Shown here piece after piece: positions 18,501-27,100 of a DNA stretch of 53,441 bases; the stretch's first letter is position 1, and the number at the start of each line of letters is the position of its first letter. Below the pieces are notes generated by a model. It did not search any database and had not been told where the DNA came from. It saw only the letters and a program-made list of their open reading frames with translations. This stretch comes from Verrucomicrobiaceae bacterium (lineage in GTDB: Bacteria; Verrucomicrobiota; Verrucomicrobiia; Chthoniobacterales; Terrimicrobiaceae). The position numbers and the translations under genes were made by a program. The stretch spans positions 1-53,441 of the forward strand of contig QYQL01000107.1 of assembly GCA_007280915.1 (NCBI GenBank), written 5' to 3'.

Positions 18501-18869
18501 CCACGCCCGCACTTTCCACCACGCCCGCATCCGCGACTCGAGCGGCTTGCCGGCATAGACCACGTGGGTTGTCTGGTCTAAAGGAACCTTGCCGCTATCC
18601 CATAAATCCCCTTCATCCTTGGCCAGCATTTCGGGGGACGAAGCGACGAGAATCTGGAACGCGGTTTGCTTTTCGCCGAGCCGCCCCGACGCCAGCGTCC
18701 AGCTGAGGCGCGGTTGAACGACATCAATGCCGACCGGGTCGATGCGGTATTCACACCGCAGGTGTTCGATGCCGGTTTCGCCGGATGGATTGGTCGCACC
18801 TGCGGTGGAATATCCCAAGTGGATAAGTGCAAGGGGAAACAGTAGGAAGAGAGTCTTGGAGGGGCTCAT
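15597..18869 (-). CDS. GH78 alpha-L-rhamnosidase with discoidin-like domain (paralogue of 11781-15071)
   Basis: 1090 residues with signal peptide MSPSKTLFLLFPLALIHLGY. The domain architecture equals that of the gene at 11781-15071, including the discoidin-like insert (FDAVRLFPARPYDFHPDTPG). Catalytic positions are intact: DCPQRGERLGWLGD gives Asp663, acid Glu669, Trp673 and Asp676; TTIWERWDGY gives base Glu947. Long stretches match the paralogue and differences are scattered, so this is an old tandem duplication rather than an assembly artefact. It is first in the group of rhamnosidases and repeat protein that runs to 8268. The 130 bp upstream probably carry its promoter. Different linkage or sulfation tolerance between the paralogues is a reasonable guess. 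Confidence 0.95.
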   Translation of the reverse strand: MSPSKTLFLLFPLALIHLGYSTAGATNPSGETGIEHLRCEYRIDPVGIDVVQPRLSWTLASGRLGEKQTAFQILVASSPEMLAKDEGDLWDSGKVPLDQTTHVVYAGKPLESRMRAWWKVRAWDMDGQPSAWSAPASWTMGLLQPSDWQAKWIADPTNALKPPARKEGKNGCHSMMAKSADRSQSVTVDLGKPQSFDAVRLFPARPYDFHPDTPGFLFPVRFKIEAASRADFSDTRVILDHTDDDEANPGTNPALYRFPATTAQFVRLTVTRLGQKGKNNFAFALAEMQVLNGDRNLAQGAPVSAPDSLETGTWSAANLTDGVLVSVKPGNESSEPLPATMFRRSFELDRTIRRATAYVTALGLYELRLNGQRVGDHLLAPEWTSYRKRLQYQVFDVTALLHPGENAVAAYLGEGWYAGRLQSGRYGTQPRFLLQLEVEFADGGKQTIVTDESWLCTSDGPIRSSGIYDGEVYDARKEAPGWDTLGFNDKAWQPVQSSDVDSLKFVWQRNEPIQVEKEITPVRMTEPKPGVFVFDFGQNMVGWVRVKAMGAADQTVTLRHGEMLNEDGTIFTGNLRRALQTDRYTPRTDGEFVFEPHFTYHGFRFLEVTGLAQPPTTNSVLGRVFHSSAPIISRFECSDPSLNQLMQNILWTQRANLMGVPTDCPQRGERLGWLGDIQAFAQTAIFNMDMAAFLSKSVQDIRDDQADDGRFPNVAPFPGDSNIPNTGVPAWGDAGTIIPWLVYENYGDTRLLQEHFEAARRWVDFIHKANPGLIWANNRGADFNDWLNGDKVKLAGWPNQGGSVPKEVFATAFFAHSTELVAKMAAAIGRKEEARYYGELFENIKTAFNQSFVKPDGRIEGDTQGGYALALSFNLLPDDLRPKATAHLVENIRRYQNHLSTGIQTTHHAMLELMRNNQPAVAWQLLTNRTFPSWLYMIDNGATTIWERWDGYVKGRGFQDAGMNSFNHWALGAVGEWMWRNIAGFNPDENQPGWKHFVIAPKPGGGVTWAKSEYQSIHGAIQCDWKIENGKLTLRATVPPNTTATICVPTTDAAKITESGKQVSPASTTSDTAVFEVESGSYEFVSPFSR

Positions 18870-19002
18870 GGGGTGCTATCGTTGCGGAGCACTAAACATG
18901 TAGTGGTGGGTTGTAGATAGAGGAGATATTTCGCAAGATAATCAGGGTCGTTGGCAGATCAGGCAGTCGGCGGGGAAATCATTATTTGGACGGGTCGGAA
19001 TT
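18870..19002. other. Upstream region of the rhamnosidase group, no gene seen
   Basis: This AT-richer stretch separates the GH78 gene ending the upstream unit (plus the remnant at 19003-19215) from the rhamnosidase starting at 18869. On the minus strand it should carry that gene's promoter, but I could not fix a convincing -35/-10 pair. No Shine-Dalgarno sequence stands before the ATG. Its distal edge carries one arm of the short repeats described at 18990-19070. Confidence 0.4.
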
Positions 19003-19070
19003 TCATGTCAGACCGGACCCGGTTGCGCATCCCGGACCCGGTTGCTTCCAGATGCACGGGCCGGAATTTC
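18990..19070. repeat. Short nested direct repeats
   Basis: Two repeat pairs are nested. ACGGGTCGGAATTTC (18990-19004) recurs as ACGGGCCGGAATTTC (19056-19070, 14 of 15 identical). CCGGACCCGGTTGC (19013-19026) recurs exactly at 19032-19045. They overlap the degenerate tail of the beta-helix remnant and may mark slippage or a recombination scar. Confidence 0.6.
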
Positions 19071-19215
19071 TGAAGACGATGGGTTCAACCCGCTTTTCTC
19101 CGGAGAGTCGCGGGGAAAGTGTAATGCGGTTGTTGCTGACAACGGCGTTCGCCGTGTCGCCCAGGAGGATGGCAGGTCCGGGAAAGCCGGTGATGTCGTT
19201 GTTGGAAATGAGCAG
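19003..19215 (-). pseudogene. C-terminal remnant of a right-handed beta-helix protein
   Basis: The minus-strand frame reads LLISNNDITGFPGPAILLGD, then TANAVVSNNRITLSP, and later RVEPIVFRNSG before a TGA at 19005-19003. It aligns with the end of the beta-helix protein at 22082-24052 (LLIADNEVSGFDGPAIVLRD, TQNAIVRNNNIVNIS, LEPITLGNTD). No start codon belongs to it: an in-frame TGA lies just upstream and recognisable homology begins about 12 bp after the stop of the GH78 gene ending at 19227. The rest of the parent gene has been deleted. The last 15 or so residues are low-complexity and overlap short direct repeats, so the end is also eroded. Confidence 0.75.
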
Positions 19216-19226
19216 ATTTCATACGT

Positions 19227-21593
19227 TCAATCAGCCAGGATGATGGAGTGACCGGCCGGAACTTCCAGCCGGTGATATTGAGGATCGACGAAGGAAGGAC
19301 CCGCTTGGGAGGAATCCCGCTTTCCGTCCCATACAACGGCATCGTTGACCCGGATCCGCCGCCAGTCGCCGTTGGCGGGCTTCGGCACGCAAACGGTGGC
19401 GAGCGTGTCGGGAGGCGCGTCCAACTCGATGCGAAACTGTTTCACCGTGCGCTGGATTGCGACGCGGATGTCGCCGGTCGACGTGGAGACGGAGGCGGCA
19501 ATATCCTTGAGCGTTCCCATGTGCGGGCGGACGGAGAAAGTTTTCCATCCGGGAGTCGTCGGCGCGAGGCCAGCCGCGTATTGGCTGAGGATGGTGAGGG
19601 GGCCGCCGGACCATGCGTGGTTGTAGGTGCCCCTGCTGGCGCGGTCTTCGCCGCCGCCGAAGTTTTCCCACAGTGTGCTGATGTTGTCATCGAGCATCGG
19701 GGCATAGCGCGATTTCATCCGCTCCAGTCCCTGCTCCGGGGCTCCCATGAGGAAGAGCGCTTCGAGAACGTATTTCTCCATGTAGGGGCTTGCGTAAGTC
19801 TTTTCGGCGAGGACGCGCCGAATGGCGGGATATTGCTCCGGCTTTGCCAGACCGGCCACGACGGCCATCGCGTTCGCCCGATCATCCGTGTCGCCGGGGT
19901 GGGAGGGCGAATGGTAGTGGTCGCGTTTCCAGAATGTGTCGTTGAATGCCGCGGCGATGGAACGCATCTTTTCCTGGTAGCCGGCCACGTCGGCGGTGTT
20001 GTCGGTGAGCCGGGCCATTTCCACGGCGGCTTTGAGCGCGAGATAGAGCCAGGCGTTGTCGAGCACGGCCACGTCGGCATTCTTGCCCCAGTCCGGCCAG
20101 TCCCATTCCCCGGCGCGATGGACTGCCAGCCCGTCCGGCCCGAGTTTCCAGAGCGCGAGATACGAGCGCACGGCGGGATAAACTTTCGCGATGGTCTCGC
20201 GGTCTCCGGTATAAAGGTAATAGTTCCAGAACCCATACCAGCCGACGCTGGCAAGTATCTGCATCGGCAACTCGCGGTTCCATGTTCCATCCTTGACCGT
20301 CTTGCCGCCGATTTCCTGCGTGCGATCTGCCACAACGCCGGCCGGGACCGGCGCGTAGAGCGAGCCGTCGGCGCGCTGCCAGCGGGCGAGCTCGAGGATT
20401 GCCTTCCTTGCCAGTTGCGGGCCGCGCGCAAAATCAAAAACATAGAACGCCTCTCCGAGTTCGTTCACGGCGTCGCCCCACCACTGCGCGCGCTCGCGGT
20501 CGGGACAATCCATGTAGTTGTCGCGCATGGTCACGTAGAGTGTCCTGCGCGCTTTCTCCCAGAGCCGGTTCAGCGCGGGATCGTCGCACTCGAACCGCCC
20601 GGCAAAGTCGGCGTCGTATCCGGTCTCACGATATTTCAACGCCAGAATTTTCACTCCTTTCGGGATCGTGTAGCGGACCTGATGACCATTCATCCAGCCG
20701 GGGGATTCGTATTCCTGCACACCATCGCGGGTGATGTAAACCGCCCGGACACAAGGCTGATCGCCCACGATGTCGTCATCCGTGCGGATGTCGATCGCGA
20801 GCCCAGCGGGAGCTTCGATCTTGAGATAGGGGGTAAGCTGGGCGTTGTAGGGCAGCTGCGACACCACGGTTCCTCCGTCGCTTTCCTTGGGCGGCGTGTT
20901 CTCATAGTCGCGCAGGCCGGAGTTCTTCCACTGCGGGATCGGACGGAGGACCAGTTTCCCCCACGGCACGATCGGAGGCTTCCCGAATTCAACCGCCTGC
21001 GCCCACGTGTGATCGTCAAATGCCGGCGACATCCACGAGCCGATATCCAGCCGCGCGTCGAATTGAATGTTCGGCTCGGACAGGCGGAAATTCGGATAGG
21101 GCTTATCGGTGTTTCCAAAGGCCGGGTGCCGAATCACCTTCCACGACGTATCGCTGATCAAAAACGGCTTACCATCGAGAGTTGCATCAAAGAGCAGTCC
21201 TGCCTGACCGCTGCTGTTGTGCGAGAAGCCGGGCTTGCCCCAATACCAGAGCAGCACCGCGATCGTGTTCTCGCCGCGGCGCAAATGCGGCGCGAGATCG
21301 ATCTCATCGCAATAGGTGTCCTGCGGCGTGGGACCGCGCTTGAGCTGACCCTCGAACACGACCGGTTCCCCGTTGACCCACAGCCAATACTTGCTGTCGC
21401 ACGCGATCCGGACCGGCACGGACGCCGGGACGGCATCGAGCGTCACCTGTTTCCGAAAACAAAGCCATTCGTTGCTGGCGACTGCCTCTGGCACCCCGAT
21501 CCACTGCGCCGACCATGGAGCTTCGGCCTGGCTGGAAAGGTTGAATGCCAGGCTGATGAACAGAAGAATCGGAGCCGGAAAACATTTTTTCAT
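19227..21593 (-). CDS. GH78-family alpha-L-rhamnosidase, compact form
   Basis: 788 residues, signal peptide MKKCFPAPILLFISLAFNLS. It lacks the long N-terminal and discoidin domains of the other GH78 genes here: it begins at the galactose-binding-like domain (WSAQWIGVPE, KYWLWVNGEPVVFEG), followed by an alpha/alpha barrel and a C-terminal beta domain. Signature DCPDRERAQWWGD gives Asp362, Glu367, Trp371 and Asp374, with the spacing seen in the Bacillus RhaB type; STLWENFGGG gives the base candidate Glu643. The different spacing shows this is a separate GH78 lineage. Exo-acting release of rhamnose is the expected activity. Its TGA is directly followed by a beta-helix gene remnant. Confidence 0.92.
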   Translation of the reverse strand: MKKCFPAPILLFISLAFNLSSQAEAPWSAQWIGVPEAVASNEWLCFRKQVTLDAVPASVPVRIACDSKYWLWVNGEPVVFEGQLKRGPTPQDTYCDEIDLAPHLRRGENTIAVLLWYWGKPGFSHNSSGQAGLLFDATLDGKPFLISDTSWKVIRHPAFGNTDKPYPNFRLSEPNIQFDARLDIGSWMSPAFDDHTWAQAVEFGKPPIVPWGKLVLRPIPQWKNSGLRDYENTPPKESDGGTVVSQLPYNAQLTPYLKIEAPAGLAIDIRTDDDIVGDQPCVRAVYITRDGVQEYESPGWMNGHQVRYTIPKGVKILALKYRETGYDADFAGRFECDDPALNRLWEKARRTLYVTMRDNYMDCPDRERAQWWGDAVNELGEAFYVFDFARGPQLARKAILELARWQRADGSLYAPVPAGVVADRTQEIGGKTVKDGTWNRELPMQILASVGWYGFWNYYLYTGDRETIAKVYPAVRSYLALWKLGPDGLAVHRAGEWDWPDWGKNADVAVLDNAWLYLALKAAVEMARLTDNTADVAGYQEKMRSIAAAFNDTFWKRDHYHSPSHPGDTDDRANAMAVVAGLAKPEQYPAIRRVLAEKTYASPYMEKYVLEALFLMGAPEQGLERMKSRYAPMLDDNISTLWENFGGGEDRASRGTYNHAWSGGPLTILSQYAAGLAPTTPGWKTFSVRPHMGTLKDIAASVSTSTGDIRVAIQRTVKQFRIELDAPPDTLATVCVPKPANGDWRRIRVNDAVVWDGKRDSSQAGPSFVDPQYHRLEVPAGHSIILAD

Positions 21594-21639
21594 CGGGGCA
21601 AAATCGGATGATGTGGCATCAAACCCGGTTCCACGACCT

Positions 21640-21668
21640 TGTCAATGTCTCGGGAGACGCTCGCTAAA
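21640..21668 (-). promoter_or_regulatory. Possible sigma-70-type promoter of the compact GH78 gene
   Basis: On the minus strand a perfect TTGACA (21645-21640) is followed at about 17 bases by TTGATG, a poor -10. It lies about 50 bases upstream of the ATG at 21593. Only the -35 box is convincing, and the coordinates here take in flanking sequence. The site is the best candidate in the gap but remains weak. Confidence 0.25.
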
Positions 21669-21798
21669 CGCGAAACTTATCACAAAAGGAACGCCCGTGC
21701 TCCCACTCGCCCGGATCGCAAGGAGCGTGCTCATCCGCGAAAAATGCGTTGCTTGCTGGGGATTTCCAAAGTCATTTTACCTGTAGCCATATTACCCC

Positions 21799-22066
21799 AT
21801 GGCAAACAAACCCAGTTTGGCATTCACCCTTATTGAGTTACTGGCAGTCATCGCGATTTGAGCTGCACTTTTGACGCCCGCTATCAGCAGAGTAAAGGAG
21901 GACTCCACACCATCAAGTGCGCCGCGAATATACGGCAGGTCATGGCTGCCGACTGAAGCGTAATGCCAAGATCAACGTGGGCTTTGCCGATGGTCATATG
22001 GTGCTCGCCGCACCGGACGACATCGAATGGGGGCAGGAGCCAGTCCGCCTAGGTGACACGTTGCAG
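21799..22066 (+). pseudogene. Broken type II/IV pseudopilin gene (prepilin N-terminus plus H-X9-DG box)
   Basis: From ATG 21799 the frame reads MANKPSLAFTLIELLAVIAI, the prepilin-peptidase site and hydrophobic helix, then meets TGA at 21859. After the stop the same frame continues AALLTPAISRVKED, the expected helix end. A frameshift is then needed to read IKCAANIRQVMAAD, the usual next motif, before a second stop. A further frame gives NAKINVGFADGHMVLAAPDD from 21962, the C-terminal FADGH box; the histidine expected nine residues before DG is Arg. Most of the globular domain is missing. One stop, at least one frameshift and a large internal deletion make this a clear pseudogene. Intact members are exported pseudopilin-like proteins abundant in Planctomycetes, Verrucomicrobia and Lentisphaerae. 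Confidence 0.85.
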
Positions 22067-22081
22067 CGATCCTTTCTGGGG

Positions 22082-24052
22082 TCATGGTTCTTTGACGGTG
22101 TTGTTTTCCAAACGCACGGCATCGGTATTGCCGAGTGTTATGGGTTCAAGATGCGTTTCTCCAAGGGGAGGAATCGAGATATTCACGATGTTGTTATTGC
22201 GCACGATGGCATTCTGTGTGTCGCGCAATACAATGGCAGGGCCGTCAAAACCGGAAACTTCGTTGTCAGCAATGAGCAGGTTGCGGTGCAGCCTGTCGCC
22301 GCCCGGCTTGAAAATCGTCGCCCAGATCGCGGCGTCCCCGCGAGCGATCCGGCCGCAGTTGCTGATGCGGTTTCCGCGCACGACATAATCCATCGCTCCC
22401 AGGCCCTCAAACGGCGCATTCCAGAATTCGACCGCGCCGCCTCCGAGGCCTTCGAAGGTGTTGTTTTCGATGAGTCCGCCGACCCCTTTCGCGAGCACTC
22501 CGATGCGGCGGCCGTTGCGGACGGTGTTGTTGCGGAAAACAAACTGGTTGCAGGTCCGGTTGGCATCGAAGACCTGGGTGATCGCTTCGTCTGAAAGCGT
22601 CTTCTTCACTCCCACCTGTTTGACCCCCGGCCGGCCAAGGATGATGTCTCCCACATCACCGTCGAGCGTGACGTCGAGCGATTTCTCCAGCTTCGTTGCG
22701 CTGACGACGCGGCGTTCGCTGATCAGCTTTCCCTCGGCGCGGTTGAAAAACTGAAGGACGTCGCCCGGCCGGATGTCGAGCGCGATGTCCGCACCGACCG
22801 CATCGTAGGGATTGTGCAGGGGGATGAGCACGCGATTTGCGGCGATTTTATCATCGATGCCCATGACGAGGCAGTTGACGTGGCAGATGTCGTCCCCGGT
22901 GTTCTCCCATGTGCCGCCTTCGATCCACGGCCCAATGCGGGCATTGTGGTGGTTGTGTCCGCCGTTGTTTGCGGCGAGGAACCGTCCCGACTTCAGCCGG
23001 ATGCCGCAGTGCAGGATGGCGAGGCGGTTCGCATAATGCGAGTTGAACGCCTCGTTGGAGACTGCGTGGGCGGTGAGGTTGAGGAAGGTGATGTTGTCGC
23101 TGGCGTCCACATCAAACCCGGTCACGATCCGTGGATCGAGCACATAGACATCGCCGGGGGCCAGCTCCCGCAACTGCTCCCGATTCGCTGCTGTGAAACG
23201 ATAGAGGCGCTCTCCCATCTTCTGCCATCCCGCGTGCTCGAACACCAGGTTCACGCCCTGTTTTATGCGCGGTGCATCCGGATCAATAATCATGCCTTTC
23301 CTGTCGTGCTCGAACGAGGGATTGGTTTCAGGAAGCGGGTGCCCCGGTGCGATTTCGACATCGAACGTGCCCGCAGCCACATCCACGGCAATCACTCGCC
23401 CGGCCGTGTATGGCAGCGGATCGAAGTCGAATGTGAAGTTCTTCACCAGAATCCGCTCGCAATGCTCCAACTCAACATAAGTGAGAAATCCCGTGAACGT
23501 GATATTCGCACCGCCCCCGTCGATGATGAGATCGTTCGTGTTTGTGAAGCCGACGAATGCCTTTGCCCCGCCGGGATCCAGCAGGTAGTCACCCTTCTCA
23601 AACTGCACGGTGGCCGGCGTGTGTTTTGAGGCCTCGGAAAAAATGTGTTGAATGTCGGCGAACGTCGCATTCCGGGAGACATCGAAAACCCGCTCCGGCA
23701 ATCTAATCGAAAACCGGCGTCCTTCCGACCACGGTCCGCGAATTCCCTTGGCATCCACTCCCGCCACCCGCCACCAGTAGTCGCCGGGTGGGAGTTCCCT
23801 GTCTGGAACATACCAGCCGATGACCGCCGCGAGGCGGTCCGTGTCCACGATGCGGGTGAAATCCTTGTCCGCGGCGATCTCGATATCATGCGAAGGCATC
23901 GCTTCCGGCGTGGGCACCAGCGTGCTTTTCCACTGGAAGTGAGGAATTGCCGCCATGATCTCGGTCCCGTCCGCCGGTTCGACAAGGACCGGAAGTTGCA
24001 AGGCATGCAAAAAGCCAGTCATGGCAAAAAGGAAGCCGATTGTATGTTTCAT
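22082..24052 (-). CDS. Secreted right-handed parallel beta-helix protein with N-terminal fibronectin/Ig-like domain
   Basis: 656 residues. Signal peptide MKHTIGFLFAMTGFLHA, then an Ig/fibronectin-like domain to about 120 (PVLVEPADGTE, GDYWWRVAGVD), then a beta-helix from the NDLIIDGGGANITF rung onward with repeated N-x-hydrophobic rungs (ERILVKNFTF, DNITFLNLTAHAV, NNTVRNGRRIGVLAKG, ENNTFEGLGGGAVEF). HNHHNARIGPWIEG and ENTGDDICHVNC hold the polar, possibly catalytic cluster, reminiscent of beta-helix glycosidases such as the GH110 group, although I cannot assign a family. Its stop is 22082 and its ATG is 24052, 48 bp after the GH78 gene at 24101. A polysaccharide lyase or alpha-glycosidase role is inferred. 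A remnant of a close relative lies at 19003-19215. Confidence 0.82.
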   Translation of the reverse strand: MKHTIGFLFAMTGFLHALQLPVLVEPADGTEIMAAIPHFQWKSTLVPTPEAMPSHDIEIAADKDFTRIVDTDRLAAVIGWYVPDRELPPGDYWWRVAGVDAKGIRGPWSEGRRFSIRLPERVFDVSRNATFADIQHIFSEASKHTPATVQFEKGDYLLDPGGAKAFVGFTNTNDLIIDGGGANITFTGFLTYVELEHCERILVKNFTFDFDPLPYTAGRVIAVDVAAGTFDVEIAPGHPLPETNPSFEHDRKGMIIDPDAPRIKQGVNLVFEHAGWQKMGERLYRFTAANREQLRELAPGDVYVLDPRIVTGFDVDASDNITFLNLTAHAVSNEAFNSHYANRLAILHCGIRLKSGRFLAANNGGHNHHNARIGPWIEGGTWENTGDDICHVNCLVMGIDDKIAANRVLIPLHNPYDAVGADIALDIRPGDVLQFFNRAEGKLISERRVVSATKLEKSLDVTLDGDVGDIILGRPGVKQVGVKKTLSDEAITQVFDANRTCNQFVFRNNTVRNGRRIGVLAKGVGGLIENNTFEGLGGGAVEFWNAPFEGLGAMDYVVRGNRISNCGRIARGDAAIWATIFKPGGDRLHRNLLIADNEVSGFDGPAIVLRDTQNAIVRNNNIVNISIPPLGETHLEPITLGNTDAVRLENNTVKEP

Positions 24053-24100
24053 GGCTTTCCGACGGGATCCGGCTGGACAATTCCACGTATCACCAGCTTG

Positions 24101-27100
24101 CTATTTTCCGTCCTTCACTGCGAATGCATAACTTCCTGACTCCACAGACAGCAGGCTGCGATCCCCATCTGTCCGGAGGAATTTCACGCTCTCGGCCTTG
24201 TCGAGCGGGTGGCCGCCCTCGGTGATGGACTCGGCGGATTTTGCGGGGAGGCTGACGGTGGCGGTCGTATTCGCGGGGATCGTGACGTTCACGAGGAGGT
24301 TGTCGCCGTCCTTCTTCCATTCGCTCGTGATCTTTCCGCGGATGCCGGCGTAGACGGTCCGGGCGAAGTCGAGTTTTTCATCGATTGCCGGGGCAATGGT
24401 GATCGTCTTGTAGGCGGGAGTGTCGTTGCGGATGCCCCCGAGATTTTCGACCATCCATTGGTAGACGGCACCGAAGCTGTAGTGGGCGAAGGAATTCATG
24501 CCGGATTTTTCGAACCCGTTTTCCGGCGTCCATCCGTCCCAGCGCTCCCAGATGCTCGTCGCGCCGCATTTGATGCTGAAGCCCCATGACGGGAAGGTGT
24601 CGTTGTGGACAAGGCGGCAGGCGATGTCGTTGCGGCCGATTTTCGCCAGCACGAGCATGAGATCCTTTGTTCCAACAAAGCCGGTTGTGAGGTGCCAGTC
24701 GTGCTTTTCGATGTCCTCGGCGAGATATTTGGCGGCAAGCTTCGCATTTTCTCCGGTGACGAGGTCGTATGCGAGGGCGAGGACGTAGACCGCCTGCGTG
24801 TCGCCCTTGATGCGCCCGTCAGCGCCGACATACGCCTTGTTGAAGGATTCCTTGATCCGCTCGAAGAGCGCGTTGTATTTCGCGGCATCCTCGGTCTTGC
24901 CGAGTGCTTCCGCTGAACGGGCGAGCAGCTTTGTGCTGTGGGCGAAATACGCCATGAAGATGACATCTTTGGGAGTGTCCGCCTTGATGCTCACCCAGTC
25001 GCCGAAGCAGTGGAACTTCGGCGGAGGCAGCAGGTCGGGGGTGCAGCGGTCCTTGCAGAACTCGATGAACCGGCACATCGAGTCGTAGTGGGCTGCCAAT
25101 TCGCGCGTGTCGCCGTAGACATCGTAGATCGTCCACGGGCAGACGACTCCCACATCGGCCCACGCCGGGCCACCGTCATCCCCGCCATTCGACAGGAGCG
25201 GCTGGACGGGGGCGACCCGTGGAAATTGGCCGTCCGCACGCTGGGCATCCTGCAGGTCCACGAGCCACTTGGCAAAAAACGCCTGCACGTCGGTGTTGAG
25301 GGTTGCGGTGCGGATATAGATCTGTGCATCGCCGGTCCAGCCGAGGCGTTCGTCGCGCTGCGGGCAATCGGTGGGGACATCAATGAAGTTCGCCCGCTGG
25401 GTCCAATAGATGTTGTTGTGAAGCTGGTTCAGCATCGGGTCGGAGCACTCGAAGGCGCCCGCGACCGGCGTGTCGCTGCTCAGGGCAACACCGACGACGG
25501 TGTCCTCATCCGGCTTTTCCGTCAGTCCGGCGACCTCGATGTATTGGAATCCGTGGAACGTGAAGCGTGGGGACCATGTTTCGATTCCGCCGCCTTTGCA
25601 GATATAGGAATCGGTGGCGGCGGCGCTCCGCAGGTTGATGGTATAAACCCCTCCGTCTGGAGCGAGACGCTCGGCGTGGCGCAGGGTGATTTTTTGTCCC
25701 GGTTTTCCATTGACCTTGATGCGCGGGACACCCGCAAAATTCTGTCCGAGATCGAACACATAGACGCCGGGTTCGGGCTCTGTGATCGACTTTGCCCGGA
25801 ATTCCTTGATCGCCACGACCGGCGGCCCGGTGTGCGCCTGCAAGACTGGGCTCAGGTTCGCGCCTGTATCCACTCCCGCCCACGACGAGTCATCGAAGCC
25901 GGACCGGTCCCAGCCGGTGAGTTCTTTGCGGGCATCATAGGTTTCGCCCTGCAGGATATCCGCGCTGGTGATCGGCCCGGTGGCTGCTTTCCAGCCGGGT
26001 CCGGTGGCAACCACCTGCCGGGATCCGTCGGCAAACTCCAGCACGAGCTGGGCGAGCGCGCGCGGCTGATTCCCGTAATGCTCGCGCTTTCCATACCAGC
26101 CGATGTAGCCGGAATACCAGCCGTCCGAGAGGATCGTGCCGAGCGCATTGGGCCCGGGCCGGATGGCGCCCGTGACGTCGTAAGCCCGGTAGTAGACCCG
26201 CTTGTGGTAGTCGGTCCATCCGGGGTTGAAATAGTCGTCGCTCACTCGGGAGCCGTTGAGATGGGCGTCGATCCATCCGAGGGCGACGGTATAGAGGGTG
26301 GCGCGGACAACCGGCTTCTCCACTGTGAACTCCTTCCTCAAATAGGCCGCAGGCTGTGCGAGCTTGCCCGCCGCCGGGAGCCGGCCCCACGGCTTGATGC
26401 CGTGCTCCCCGAGAACGCGGGGAGCCGTCCACTCGTCACGATTCCCCGCATCGGCGCTGGTCTTGTCGGTCGCCAGCCACGATTCGTCCGTGACTAGGGT
26501 GATGGTCTTTCCAGATTTTGTTTCGACCTGGAATTTCAGGATCAGCCCGGCCGGTCCCTTCTCGGCATTTTCAACCGTGGCACGGATCTCGTTGTCCCCA
26601 TCCTTCAAATATTCCAGAGCATTGAAGATGCTGGCGCGCCGCGGATCGTTGGGAGACGGCTTGGTGAGGCCGACGCGCTGGCCGTTCAGGTTCACGCTGA
26701 AGCCGCCGCCTGAGGCGATCAGGATCTCGGCGCGGGAAATTTCGTTCACGGGCGGAAGTTTGACGGACCCGACAAACACCCGCGTGCCCAGAGCGGCCTC
26801 AGGAAAGGAGTCCCCCGCAAACCAGATCCATTTGCCGCGTTCAAAGTCCGCCTCCGGGAGTTCTGCCTGACGAGGCTTATCGTATCCGATCCACTGCGCC
26901 TGCCAATCCGATGGGTTCAGCAGCCCGGTGGACCACCTCGCCGGTGCGCTCCAGGGTGATTCTTTTCCAGCCGCATCCCAGACTTTGACTTTCCAGAAGC
27001 ATGGCTGCCCGGAATTGAGCGGTTTCCCGGCATAGATGATGGCGGTGGTGTCGCTGCTTGAGACCTTCCCGCTGTCCCACAGATCCCCCTTGTCCTCGTC

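Noticed and set aside
11781..18869. Possible assembly duplication of the two discoidin-containing rhamnosidases
   Set aside because: The copies differ at many positions throughout and are separated by a distinct gene, which points to true paralogues.
19248..21611. 787-codon plus-strand open frame opposite the compact GH78 gene
   Set aside because: Mirror frame of a real gene; same compositional signature, no motif and no signal peptide.
24938..26497. 519-codon plus-strand open frame opposite the GH78 gene at 24101-27385
   Set aside because: Antisense shadow; the minus-strand protein shows all catalytic residues.
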